Assembly: GCA_965657935.1 (NCBI GenBank)
Contig: CBFHQE010000093.1
Coordinates: 1 to 13,007, forward strand
Source: Maricaulis sp965657935
Lineage (GTDB): Bacteria; Pseudomonadota; Alphaproteobacteria; Caulobacterales; Maricaulaceae
Length of the DNA: 13,007 nucleotides
Direction: 5' to 3'
Shown: positions 1 to 6,476 of the stretch, piece after piece
How positions within the stretch are numbered: position 1 is the first letter of the stretch
Layout: every line of letters begins with the position of its first letter
Position numbers and translations under genes: made by a program
Notes under the pieces: model-generated
Databases searched by the model: none
The model's input: the letters and a program-made list of their open reading frames with translations, nothing else
Told to the model about the DNA's origin: nothing

Positions 1-35
1 AATTGTATTACATAAAAAACAGAGACTTGATCGAG

Positions 36-77
36 AAATTGCAACTAATTTTCATGTAAATTGCGACTGATTTTCAT
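36..77. promoter_or_regulatory. tandem 22-base-period direct repeat, Fur-box-like
   Basis: Two 20-base copies, AAATTGCAACTAATTTTCAT (36–55) and AAATTGCGACTGATTTTCAT (58–77), match at 18 of 20 positions. They lie in a strongly AT-rich stretch: bases 1–60 are about 25% GC by hand count. The core of copy 2, CTGATTTTCATT (67–78), matches 10 of 12 bases of the central Fur-box core ATGATAATCATT, and the 19-base alignment at 63–81 gives 11 of 19. Paired Fur-type operators typically lie before iron-uptake genes. There is no room for such a gene rightwards, so the target would probably be a divergent gene off the left edge. Another repressor family could use the same repeat. The repeat itself is certain; its Fur identity is inference. 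Confidence 0.5.
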
Positions 78-139
78 TTCGCTGCTACCCATGCGCGAAA
101 TTGCTGTTCCAATTCGACAAGTTGCCGGTGCTCGATGAT

Positions 140-154
140 GTTCACGGCTTGTTC
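140..154 (+). promoter_or_regulatory. LexA (SOS) box upstream of ruvC
   Basis: GTTCACGGCTTGTTC is an exact match to GTTC-N7-GTTC, the LexA operator established for alphaproteobacteria such as Caulobacter and Rhodobacter. It ends 37 bases before the first possible ruvC start codon, a normal position for an operator overlapping a promoter. ruv genes are classic SOS genes. LexA bound here should repress ruvC and the coupled genes behind it until DNA damage. I cannot place the −35/−10 elements with confidence. Confidence 0.8.
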
Positions 155-191
155 TCTTGGGCGGAGCAGTGTTTAGTCGCGGGCGGAGGCG

Positions 192-695
192 ATGATGACT
201 GTACGAACACGCTTGCTGGGGATTGATCCGGGCTTGAGATGCATGGGCTGGGGCGTTATCGACGTTGCTGGCAATCGCATGAGCCATATCGCCCACGGGA
301 CGATCAAGCCGCCGACGGACCAGCCGCTGTCCGACCGCCTGACAGTTATTTTTCGTGGCGTGATGGCGCTTGTTGAGGACTATCAGCCTGATGAGTGCGC
401 CATCGAGGAAGCTTTCATGGCCAAGAATGCATCTTCGGCCCTCAAGCTAGGGCATGCGCGTGCCGCGGCCTTGCTTGCGCCGGCGTCCTCGGATCGACCC
501 GTTTTCGAATACGCTGCGCGTCTCGTGAAAAAAGCGGTCGTGGGGACGGGCGCTGCCGACAAGGCCCAGGTCTCCGCGATGGTTGGGGTGCTTCTGCCCG
601 GGGTCAAGGCGACCGCCGACGCTGCCGATGCATTGGCAATCGCCATCTGCCATGCTCATAACCGCAATACCCAGGTGAGGGGAGAAGTCGCATGA
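192..695 (+). CDS. ruvC: RuvC, Holliday-junction resolvase (crossover junction endodeoxyribonuclease)
   Basis: RuvC cuts Holliday junctions symmetrically with two metal ions, acting with RuvAB in the cytoplasm at the end of homologous recombination. The RNase H-like fold is visible, with all four catalytic acids in place: D12 in LGIDPG, E72 in AIEEAF, and D143 and D146 in ADAADALA. The lysine-containing VKKAVVGTGAADKAQV stretch (about 112–127) fits the DNA-binding face. At 167 residues the length is normal. The start is ATGATG: GGAGG at 185–189 lies only 2 bases before the ATG at 192 but 5 before the ATG at 195, so the second Met may be the true start. The gene overlaps ruvA by ATGA and lies under the LexA box. 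Confidence 0.97.
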   Translation: MMTVRTRLLGIDPGLRCMGWGVIDVAGNRMSHIAHGTIKPPTDQPLSDRLTVIFRGVMALVEDYQPDECAIEEAFMAKNASSALKLGHARAAALLAPASSDRPVFEYAARLVKKAVVGTGAADKAQVSAMVGVLLPGVKATADAADALAIAICHAHNRNTQVRGEVA

Positions 696-1333
696 TCGGA
701 ATGCTCAAGGGCATCGTTGAGGCCGTCGGCGCCGACGAAGCCGTGCTTGACGTCAATGGAGTTGGCTATCTGGTCGCGGCAGGTGTCCAGACCCTCGCGC
801 GGCTGGACGTGGGCGCCGAGGTGAAAATGCATATCGAGACGCATGTCCGTGAGGATGCCTTCAAGCTTTACGGATTTCTCGATGAGACAGAGCGGGCCTG
901 GTTTGTTCACCTGCAATCGGTGCAGGGCGTTGGCGCCAAGGCGGCTTTCGCAATTCTCGATACGGTGCCGGTTTCGGAAATCGCCAGCGCTGTGGCGCTG
1001 GGAGACAAGTCAACTTTTGGACGGGCCAAGGGTGTGGGGCCGAAACTGGCCACGCGGATCGCGACGGAGCTCAAGGGCAAGGCGCCGCCCGCCGGCCGTA
1101 ATCTGGGTATTGGCCTTTCGGTGCACGCGGCGTCTCCTGCCGCTGCCGATAGCACCGCCTCATCTGCCTTCGATGACGGAGCTGTGAGGGAGCAGGCCGT
1201 ATCGGCCCTTCTCAATCTGGGCTATGCAGAGACTGTCGCGCGGCAAGCCGTGGCGACGGTACAGCGTAATGGAGGTGAAGGCTTGGAGCTCGGGGAAGTC
1301 ATTCGCCAGTCTTTGAAGGAGTTGGCTCCATGA
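692..1333 (+). CDS. ruvA: RuvA, Holliday-junction recognition subunit
   Basis: RuvA tetramers hold the four-way junction open and load the RuvB motors for branch migration. The N-terminal OB-fold domain (about 1–65) begins MIGMLKGIVE and keeps the acidic pin E54-D55 in VREDAFKLYGF. Two helix-hairpin-helix motifs follow, around VQGVGAKAA (78–86) and AKGVGPKLATRI (112–123). A low-complexity Ala/Ser linker (about 143–165) leads to the RuvB-binding domain III (about 166–213, SALLNLGYAE). The length of 213 residues is typical. GGGGAG at 679–684 gives a 7-base spacing to the ATG. The start overlaps the ruvC stop and the stop overlaps the next gene, both as ATGA, which suggests translational coupling on both sides. 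Confidence 0.97.
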   Translation: MIGMLKGIVEAVGADEAVLDVNGVGYLVAAGVQTLARLDVGAEVKMHIETHVREDAFKLYGFLDETERAWFVHLQSVQGVGAKAAFAILDTVPVSEIASAVALGDKSTFGRAKGVGPKLATRIATELKGKAPPAGRNLGIGLSVHAASPAAADSTASSAFDDGAVREQAVSALLNLGYAETVARQAVATVQRNGGEGLELGEVIRQSLKELAP

Positions 1334-2070
1334 TTTCCGTTTTTGCCGGCGTGCTCGCGCTGGCAACCACTGTGTCCGCTGTGACGGACACGCCCCCCGA
1401 TTCTGTTGAAATACGTCTTGTCGCCAATATGGGTGTCCTGGTCAGCCGGGGCGAAAACAAGGTATTGGTCGATGCCCTGTTCACTGACGTCTATCAGGGC
1501 CGTTTTCGAATTCCCACCGCCGATGACCGAGAGGCCATGATCGATGGTTCCGGTGAGTTCGAAAGTGTCGATGCCCTGTTGTTCACACACGAACACGGTG
1601 ACCATTTCAATGCCGAAGAGGCTGGTTTGGCGCTCGCTGCGAACGAGGGGCTGGTGCTCATGGCGCCGGATTCTGTGCGGGCGCAGCTTTCCGCGCCCGC
1701 GGCGCATTTGCCAGACGGTCTCGAGGTGAGATCTGTACCGATGTTCCACATGGAAGGCTTGGAGAATCACGCCTTCATCATCGAGATGGGCGATATATCT
1801 GTTCTTCATCTGGGTGATACCAATCCCGATGGGGCCGATTTCACGGCGCTCGACGGCGCGACGGTCGACGTCGTGCTGTATCCGATCTGGTTTGCCCAGT
1901 CCGAGACGGGCCAGGCCGAGTTGAATGGACGTTTCACCGGTGCGCGTCATATCGCCGTGCACGTGCCCGCTCATATTACCCGTGAGCAAATGGTCGAATA
2001 TCTCGGCGAGGGCAATTCACTGGTTGATCCGGAAGACCGGATTGTGATCAATCCCGGGGACCATGACTGA
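1330..2070 (+). CDS. metallo-beta-lactamase-fold metal-dependent hydrolase, possibly exported
   Basis: This 246-residue protein has the metallo-beta-lactamase fold signature THEHGDHF (HxHxDH at 87–92). A later H160-LGDT with D163 is the usual bridging Asp, and His residues near the C-terminus (H211, H215 in HVPAH) could complete the metal site. It resembles general metal-dependent hydrolases of the UPF0173/YtkL-like type rather than true beta-lactamases; the substrate is unknown. The N-terminus (MISVFAGVLALATTVSA) is hydrophobic and could be a signal peptide cleaved after VSA, although it lacks basic residues. The start is well supported: AAGGAG (1316–1321) sits 8 bases before the ATG, which overlaps the ruvA stop by 4 bases. 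It overlaps ruvB by 8 bases. The position between ruvA and ruvB is not part of the usual ruv operon. Confidence 0.85.
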   Translation: MISVFAGVLALATTVSAVTDTPPDSVEIRLVANMGVLVSRGENKVLVDALFTDVYQGRFRIPTADDREAMIDGSGEFESVDALLFTHEHGDHFNAEEAGLALAANEGLVLMAPDSVRAQLSAPAAHLPDGLEVRSVPMFHMEGLENHAFIIEMGDISVLHLGDTNPDGADFTALDGATVDVVLYPIWFAQSETGQAELNGRFTGARHIAVHVPAHITREQMVEYLGEGNSLVDPEDRIVINPGDHD

Positions 2071-3100
2071 ACAAGACGACCGGATAATCGAGGCTGAAAT
2101 GCAGGCGGGTGATCATCGCGACAAGGCGATGCGCCCGCTTTCCTTTGGCGATTTTGTGGGCCAGAAATCGTCGATTGAAAACCTCAGGGTTTTTGTCGAT
2201 GCGGCCCGGCGCCGCGAGGAAGCGCTTGACCATGTCTTGCTGTCCGGTCCGCCAGGTCTGGGCAAGACAACGCTCGCCCAGATCGTGGCGCGCGAGCTTG
2301 GCGTGGGATTTCGCGCGACGTCCGGCCCGGTGATTGCCAAGGCAGGCGATCTGGCCGCTATCCTGACCAATCTGGAACCGCGCGATGTCCTGTTCATCGA
2401 TGAGATCCACCGCTTGTCCCCGGCCGTTGAGGAAGTCCTTTATCCAGCGATGGAGGATTTCTGCCTGGACCTTGTTATTGGCGAGGGGCCGTCCGCCCGC
2501 ACCGTGCGGATCGACCTGCCGCCCTTCACCTTGGTCGGCGCGACGACGCGTGCCGGCCTGCTGGCCACACCATTGCGCGACCGGTTCGGTGTGCCCGTGA
2601 GGCTGGAATTTTACGACGCGGAGGAGCTCGCCTCGATCGTCGCGCGCAATGCTGCAAAATTCGGCATCAACGCCTCTCCCGAAGGGGCGTTGGAAATAGC
2701 GCGTCGTGCGCGCGGGACGCCGCGTGTGGCCGGGCGTTTGCTCCGCCGGGTCAGGGATTTTGCCGAAGCTGAAGGCGCCGAACAGATCTCGACGCCTGTA
2801 GCGGATCGTGCCCTGCGGCGGCTGGAGGTCGACAAGATCGGTCTCGACAGTCTTGACCGGCGTTATCTGCACGCACTTCTGGACACATTTCGCGGCGGCC
2901 CTGTCGGTGTGGAAACCCTTGCAGCAGCGCTGGCCGAGGCAAGGGACGCGCTGGAAGATGTGGTTGAGCCCTTCCTGATCCAGCAGGGCTTTATCCAGCG
3001 AACGCCGCGCGGTCGGCTGGCTGCGCCACGGGCGTGGGAGCATATGGGGATCGAGATTCCGCGCTCCGCCGACATGAATCTTTTCGGAGGCGACACATGA
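2063..3100 (+). CDS. ruvB: RuvB, Holliday-junction branch-migration ATPase
   Basis: RuvB is the AAA+ hexameric motor that pulls DNA through the RuvA-bound junction. Walker A is GPPGLGKT (62–69), Walker B is LFIDEIH (110–116), sensor 1 is GATTR (159–163), and the arginine finger is R174 in LRDRFG. The sensor-2 region GTPR (218–221) opens the lid domain, and a C-terminal winged helix follows (about 260–335, with RTPRGRLA). At 345 residues it has normal length. The ATG at 2063 matches the family N-terminus (DDRII, equivalent to ADRLIS in E. coli), although GGGGA lies only 2 bases ahead; coupling to the preceding gene through the 8-base overlap may help. An ATG at 2099 is a less likely start. The gene ends in an ATGA overlap with ybgC. 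Confidence 0.98.
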   Translation: MTEQDDRIIEAEMQAGDHRDKAMRPLSFGDFVGQKSSIENLRVFVDAARRREEALDHVLLSGPPGLGKTTLAQIVARELGVGFRATSGPVIAKAGDLAAILTNLEPRDVLFIDEIHRLSPAVEEVLYPAMEDFCLDLVIGEGPSARTVRIDLPPFTLVGATTRAGLLATPLRDRFGVPVRLEFYDAEELASIVARNAAKFGINASPEGALEIARRARGTPRVAGRLLRRVRDFAEAEGAEQISTPVADRALRRLEVDKIGLDSLDRRYLHALLDTFRGGPVGVETLAAALAEARDALEDVVEPFLIQQGFIQRTPRGRLAAPRAWEHMGIEIPRSADMNLFGGDT

Positions 3101-3552
3101 ACCTGCAGCCCACCGCAGGAGAGTTTGGCGAGGACAGGGTCCATCGCCTGCCCGTGCGCGTCTATTACGAGGACACGGATTTTTCCGGTGTGGTCTATCA
3201 CGCCCGTTATCTGCATTTTTTCGAACGCGGGCGGACGGACAGCCTGCGATGCCTCGGCGTGCATCATTCCGAGCTGGCTCAGGCGGATGATCCGCTCGCA
3301 TTCGCAGTTCGCCGCATGTCCATAGAGTTTGCGATGGCAGCTCGCGTTGATGACGCGCTCATTGTGGAAACGCTGTTCAGGCCCCAAAAAGGCGCGCGAT
3401 TGATGATCGAACAGCGTTTGGTTCGGGGCGAAACCTTGATTGCCTCTGCGGATGTCCAGGCTGTCTGCATTTCCCTCGATGGGGCGGTCAAACGGCCCCC
3501 GAGAGCGATGGCGGGCAAATGGGAAAATTTCGTTATTCCGCTAGACTCTTAG
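3097..3552 (+). CDS. ybgC: YbgC-family acyl-CoA thioesterase (Tol-Pal associated)
   Basis: This is a hot-dog-fold 4-hydroxybenzoyl-CoA thioesterase-like enzyme that hydrolyses acyl-CoA thioesters; in E. coli it is linked to phospholipid metabolism and heads the tol-pal cluster. The family motif YYEDTDFSGVVYHARYL is intact, with catalytic Asp D28 and H36, followed by FFERGRTD. From the chosen ATG it has 151 residues, close to the family norm. An upstream in-frame ATG at 3034 would add 21 residues inside ruvB, but GGAGG at 3086–3090 with 6-base spacing and the ATGA overlap with ruvB clearly favour 3097. Here it appears co-transcribed with ruvB rather than directly with tolQ. Confidence 0.93.
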   Translation: MNLQPTAGEFGEDRVHRLPVRVYYEDTDFSGVVYHARYLHFFERGRTDSLRCLGVHHSELAQADDPLAFAVRRMSIEFAMAARVDDALIVETLFRPQKGARLMIEQRLVRGETLIASADVQAVCISLDGAVKRPPRAMAGKWENFVIPLDS

Positions 3553-3574
3553 AAAGAAGCCTTTACGCTCGATT

Positions 3575-3594
3575 TCGGCTTTGGGGGAAGCCGA
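3575..3594 (+). promoter_or_regulatory. hairpin with the ribosome-binding site in its loop
   Basis: TCGGCTT (3575–3581) and AAGCCGA (3588–3594) form a perfect 7-base-pair stem around TGGGGG. The G-run in the loop is the only Shine–Dalgarno-like sequence, and the stem ends at the base before the ATG at 3595. There is no T-run, so it is not an intrinsic terminator. It could modulate initiation of the next gene; that role is inference. Confidence 0.5.
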
Positions 3595-4293
3595 ATGAAA
3601 AAGACCAATCAATTTTCCAATGGGCTGAATGCATTGCGCGCAATGCCGTCGACGAATGACACGGTTGACACGGGACCTCTGAATTTCAAGTTCGAGGTCA
3701 TCCGGTCTTTCCCGAATGATCAGTGCCTGTTCATGCACATGATTCAATACCCCGAGCCCGGGGTTCACTGGGTAACCATGAGCCTGATCAGCCTGGATCC
3801 GGAAGGGTCCGGTCGAATTGTCCACCAGGTCACCAATCGACAGGTGCCCCGAGCCAATCCGGACGCATCGCGTGTTGACGGGACCCGCTATGTGAACTTG
3901 CAGGCTGACGTTCATCAGACCCGTTCCGTTGTCTCGGGATTTGTCTCCAGCGTTTTGCTCGCCGGAATGCCGGAGGCGTGTGGGGACTGGGTCGATCCGG
4001 AAAGGTTCATAACCCACAACCCGTACATGAAGCCGGACCTTTCAGGGTTCCAGGAGTTTCTTTCCAGCGAGATCACACGTCCGGACCCGCTCCGATATAT
4101 ATGTGTTTCCGATATAGCGGCTTACTGCGATTTCGCGGCGGTCTTTTCTGTCATCGATTTCAGGGGCGAGGAATATCGCGCTTGCGACCTGTTCCGGGTC
4201 GAGGGCGGTAAAATCGTGGAACACTGGGATATTGCCGAGCGCGCAGACAATCAAATTCCGCCGGGAAATGATCGAAGCTTTATGCCCCTGTAA
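3595..4293 (+). CDS. two-domain SnoaL/NTF2-like protein, first domain N-terminally short
   Basis: The 232-residue protein contains a SnoaL-like (NTF2 fold) domain at about 102–225, ending in the hallmark DLFRVEGGKIVEHWDIAE (about 198–215). An earlier, weaker copy of the same C-terminal half ends in GSGRIVHQVTNRQ (about 72–84). Full-length members of this two-domain group carry about 35–40 extra N-terminal residues with the first helix and a Y-x-QHN-type strand. Here the sequence begins near the GL-x-AL segment, so domain 1 looks truncated. No upstream in-frame start exists, because a stop codon lies at 3550–3552. Sampled 60-base lines are about 48–58% GC, against 65–75% in sampled tolQ lines. 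Family members include polyketide-cyclase-like and uncharacterised proteins; no specific reaction can be assigned. It may be an acquired gene or a decaying one. Confidence 0.7.
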   Translation: MKKTNQFSNGLNALRAMPSTNDTVDTGPLNFKFEVIRSFPNDQCLFMHMIQYPEPGVHWVTMSLISLDPEGSGRIVHQVTNRQVPRANPDASRVDGTRYVNLQADVHQTRSVVSGFVSSVLLAGMPEACGDWVDPERFITHNPYMKPDLSGFQEFLSSEITRPDPLRYICVSDIAAYCDFAAVFSVIDFRGEEYRACDLFRVEGGKIVEHWDIAERADNQIPPGNDRSFMPL

Positions 4294-4511
4294 CGGGTTC
4301 CGGCGATTTCTTCTCGCCTCCTGCGATAAGGGTCTGCAGTTCAACACCGGTCTTGTGCTATCACATCAGAAATTTGCCGCATTCCTGCGTCATAGGCTGT
4401 TCAGCCTGGTCGCTACGCTTTGGGGATTGGCGCGCGGCACGCCGGAGAATGTTAGAGAGTTGCGTCGCGTGTCCGACGCGTTGTGACGGAACGCAGCCAA
4501 GGAATACACTC
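4294..4511. other. 218-base non-coding gap upstream of tolQ
   Basis: This is the longest gap between genes in the window and the logical place for a tol-pal promoter. I find no convincing −35/−10 pair, LexA box or CtrA-like TTAA-N7-TTAA site. It holds a weak 5-base-pair hairpin, GGCGA–TCGCC (4302–4318), without a T-run. A second short hairpin, GCGTCG–CGACGC (4462–4479), ends 19 bases before the tolQ ribosome-binding site AAGGAA (4499–4504). An open frame runs through from 4353 into tolQ but has no coding character. Confidence 0.5.
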
Positions 4512-5180
4512 ATGGAAACTAGTGTGGTTGATGTCGCCCAGGCGGTAGAGGGCTTTTCCTTCTATGACCTGTTCATGCGCGCAGACTGGGTGGTCAAGGG
4601 CGTGATGGGCATTCTGGCCTTCATGTCGATCTGGTCGTGGGCGATCGCGGTTGACAAATCGCTGCAGATGCGTGGCCTGCATGGCAAATCCAAGGTTTTT
4701 GAACGCGAATTCTGGTCGGGCCGTTCGCTGGATGCGCTGGCTGACCAATTCGCCAAGAACCCGCGTGATCCTTTCAGCCATACGTTCGCAGCGGGTCTGC
4801 GCGAGTGGAAGGGCAGCGCTCCGGGGGGGCGTGTTGCCAAGGCCGCGGGTGCTGAAGCCGGCCGACAGCTCAATAACGCTGAAGCCGGGCTGGGCATTCT
4901 GGCGACGATCGCATCGGCCGCGCCATTTGTCGGTCTGTTCGGTACGGTCTGGGGCATCATGAATGCCTTCCGCGCCATTGCAGCAGAGCAGAATACCAAT
5001 CTGGCAGTCGTGGCGCCGGGTATCGCCGAAGCGCTTTTCGCGACGGCACTCGGCCTGTTGGCCGCTATCCCTGCAGTGATCTTTTTCAACGCCCTGTCCG
5101 CCAATATCGGCAAGTATGGCTCGCGCCTGGACGGGTTTGTCTACGAGCTGTCGGCTCTCGCCGACCGGGAAGGTAAATAG
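4512..5180 (+). CDS. tolQ: TolQ, inner-membrane motor subunit of Tol-Pal
   Basis: TolQ is the MotA/ExbB-family subunit that, with TolR, uses the proton gradient to energise TolA and keep the outer membrane attached during division. Three membrane segments are visible at about 28–46, 128–150 (ILATIASAAPFVGLFGTVWG, the family signature) and 170–192 (GIAEALFATALGLLAAIPAV). The large cytoplasmic loop lies between the first two. From the ATG at 4512 it has 222 residues, close to the roughly 230 of E. coli. An upstream in-frame ATG at 4353 would add 53 residues unlike any TolQ. AAGGAA at 4499–4504, 7 bases before 4512, supports the shorter form. It is separated from tolR by 2 bases. Confidence 0.97.
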   Translation: METSVVDVAQAVEGFSFYDLFMRADWVVKGVMGILAFMSIWSWAIAVDKSLQMRGLHGKSKVFEREFWSGRSLDALADQFAKNPRDPFSHTFAAGLREWKGSAPGGRVAKAAGAEAGRQLNNAEAGLGILATIASAAPFVGLFGTVWGIMNAFRAIAAEQNTNLAVVAPGIAEALFATALGLLAAIPAVIFFNALSANIGKYGSRLDGFVYELSALADREGK

Positions 5181-5182
5181 CC

Positions 5183-5617
5183 ATGGCTGTTTCACTCGAT
5201 AGCGGCGGAGGGGGACGCGGCAGAGCCCGCTGGAAGCCCAAGGCCGAGATCAATGTGACGCCGTTTGTCGACGTCATGCTGGTCCTTCTTATCGTCTTCA
5301 TGGTGACCGCACCCCTGCTGACCGTTGGCATCGAGATCGACATGCCCGAGACAGAGGCCCAGCAGCTGCCGGCCATTGAAGAACCGATCACGGTGACGCT
5401 GACGGCCGAGGGCACGATCTTCCTGCAGGAAACCGAAGTCGAGCTGGGTGAGCTGAGTGCGCGTCTGCGCGCGATCGCTGCGTCCGGTACGGATCACCCT
5501 GTCGCCTATCGCTGGGACGCGTCAGCCAGTGGCCAGCATATCGCCCAGGTTCTGGGAGATATTCAGGCTGCGGGCTTTACACGTGTCCAGGTGATCACGG
5601 ACCCCGTGGAGGGTTAA
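5183..5617 (+). CDS. tolR: TolR, inner-membrane motor subunit of Tol-Pal
   Basis: TolR is an ExbD-family single-pass protein that forms the proton channel with TolQ and has a periplasmic peptidoglycan-binding domain. A basic, Gly-rich cytoplasmic tail (1–22) precedes the signature EINVTPFVDVMLVLLIVFMV. It contains the essential proton-carrying Asp, here D30, at the start of the membrane helix (about 27–47). The periplasmic domain (about 50–144) begins EIDMPETEAQQLP and has the usual ITVTLTAEGTIFLQ strands. At 144 residues the length is typical. GGGAAGG (5167–5173) precedes the ATG, and tolA follows after 4 bases. Confidence 0.97.
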   Translation: MAVSLDSGGGGRGRARWKPKAEINVTPFVDVMLVLLIVFMVTAPLLTVGIEIDMPETEAQQLPAIEEPITVTLTAEGTIFLQETEVELGELSARLRAIAASGTDHPVAYRWDASASGQHIAQVLGDIQAAGFTRVQVITDPVEG

Positions 5618-5621
5618 GCCG

Positions 5622-6458
5622 TTGCGCGGTCTAGTCGTTTCGCTTGTAGTTCATGCCGGCTTCATTGCTGCAGGCGTGATCTACCTGCCGCGTGCAGCCC
5701 AGCTGCTCGAGACGACGCCCTATGTCCCGATCGAACTGGTGAGCCTGGCTGAGACGACGAATGTGACCGCCGCCGCGCCGGAGCCTGAACCCGAGCCGGA
5801 AGAAGAGATCATCGAGGAGCCGGTCGAGGAAGAGCCGACGTTGGATGACGCCATCGCCGATCCGGCTCCCGCGCCAGAGCAAGCTCCTGAACCGGAGCCC
5901 GAGCCTGCAGTGATCACGCCTGACCCTGTTGAGGACGAAGCCGAGCGCGAACCCGAGCCCGAACCCGAGCCTGAACCCGTGCGCGAAGAACCGCGTCGTC
6001 CGGACCCGGCACCTGAACCTGAACCGGCAGAGCCCAGCTTTTTTGATTCCCTGGACGACCTTGCCGCAACAGTTGACGAAGCGCGCGAGGATCGCGCGAC
6101 CGATTCAGGTGAGCGTCGTCGGTCTGTCGGCAATGGCGAGGCCAATACCGCGACCTTGCAGGTGATCCTGCAAAATCACCTGGCCCGCTGCTGGCGCAAC
6201 TCGCTGGACGCACCGCATCCCGATGAACTCGCCGTGGAAGTGGAATTATCCCTCAATCGCAACGGTGAACTCATGGGGCCACCACGCCTGATTGACCAGG
6301 GCCGCATTCTGAGCTCGCCCAATCCTTATCTGCGTGTTGCAGGCGAGCGTGCATTGCGTGCCGCCTCGCTGTGTGCACCTTATCCGCTGCCGCCGGAGCA
6401 ATATTCCGAGTGGCGTCAAATTACGGCCAATTTCGCGCCGTCCTTATACGGCAACTGA
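5622..6458 (+). CDS. tolA: TolA, periplasm-spanning energy transducer, TTG start
   Basis: TolA links the TolQR motor to TolB–Pal. One N-terminal membrane helix (about 4–22, GLVVSLVVHAGFIAAGVIYL) carries a His (H11) as in the TonB/TolA transmembrane motif. The middle domain (about 50–140) is Pro/Glu-rich with long EPEPEP runs, in place of the long Ala/Lys helix of E. coli. The C-terminal globular domain (about 172–278) has two Cys (C190 in RCWRN, C251 in SLCAPYPLP), positioned like the disulphide of TolA domain III. The only possible start is TTG at 5622, backed by a strong GGAGGG (5608–5613) 8 bases upstream: an in-frame stop lies at 5592 and no ATG or GTG lies between. This leaves about 3 cytoplasmic residues, fewer than in E. 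coli. Confidence 0.93.
   Translation: MRGLVVSLVVHAGFIAAGVIYLPRAAQLLETTPYVPIELVSLAETTNVTAAAPEPEPEPEEEIIEEPVEEEPTLDDAIADPAPAPEQAPEPEPEPAVITPDPVEDEAEREPEPEPEPEPVREEPRRPDPAPEPEPAEPSFFDSLDDLAATVDEAREDRATDSGERRRSVGNGEANTATLQVILQNHLARCWRNSLDAPHPDELAVEVELSLNRNGELMGPPRLIDQGRILSSPNPYLRVAGERALRAASLCAPYPLPPEQYSEWRQITANFAPSLYGN
5949..5978 (+). repeat. five tandem GARCCY hexamers in tolA encoding (Glu-Pro)5
   Basis: Five in-frame six-base units (GAA/GAG then CCC/CCT) encode alternating Glu-Pro at residues 110–119 of TolA. Shorter EPEPEPEPE-type runs occur at residues 54–61 and 90–95. The third bases vary, so this is not a perfect microsatellite, but unit gain or loss would keep frame and change only spacer length. 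Glu-Pro repeats favour an extended chain able to cross the periplasm. Confidence 0.7.
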
Positions 6459-6476
6459 TTTTTGAACCGGAGCGAG

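Noticed and set aside
45..296. An 83-codon minus-strand open frame across the ruvC upstream region
   Set aside because: It crosses the LexA box, the Fur-like repeats and the start of ruvC, and has no coding character or homology that I recognise.
3034..3096. A 21-residue N-terminal extension of YbgC
   Set aside because: It lies inside ruvB in another frame. GGAGG at 3086–3090 and the ATGA overlap point to 3097.
2048..3301. A 417-codon open frame on the minus strand opposite ruvB
   Set aside because: It is antisense to a complete RuvB, is rich in Arg/Gly/Pro with no motifs, and has no ribosome-binding logic. I treat it as a shadow.
4302..4318. Small hairpin after the SnoaL-like gene as a terminator
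   Set aside because: The stem has only 5 base pairs and no T-run follows, so termination is not supported.
4353..4511. A 53-residue N-terminal extension of TolQ
   Set aside because: It is Cys/Arg-rich and unlike TolQ. The ATG at 4512 has a good ribosome-binding site and gives the family length.
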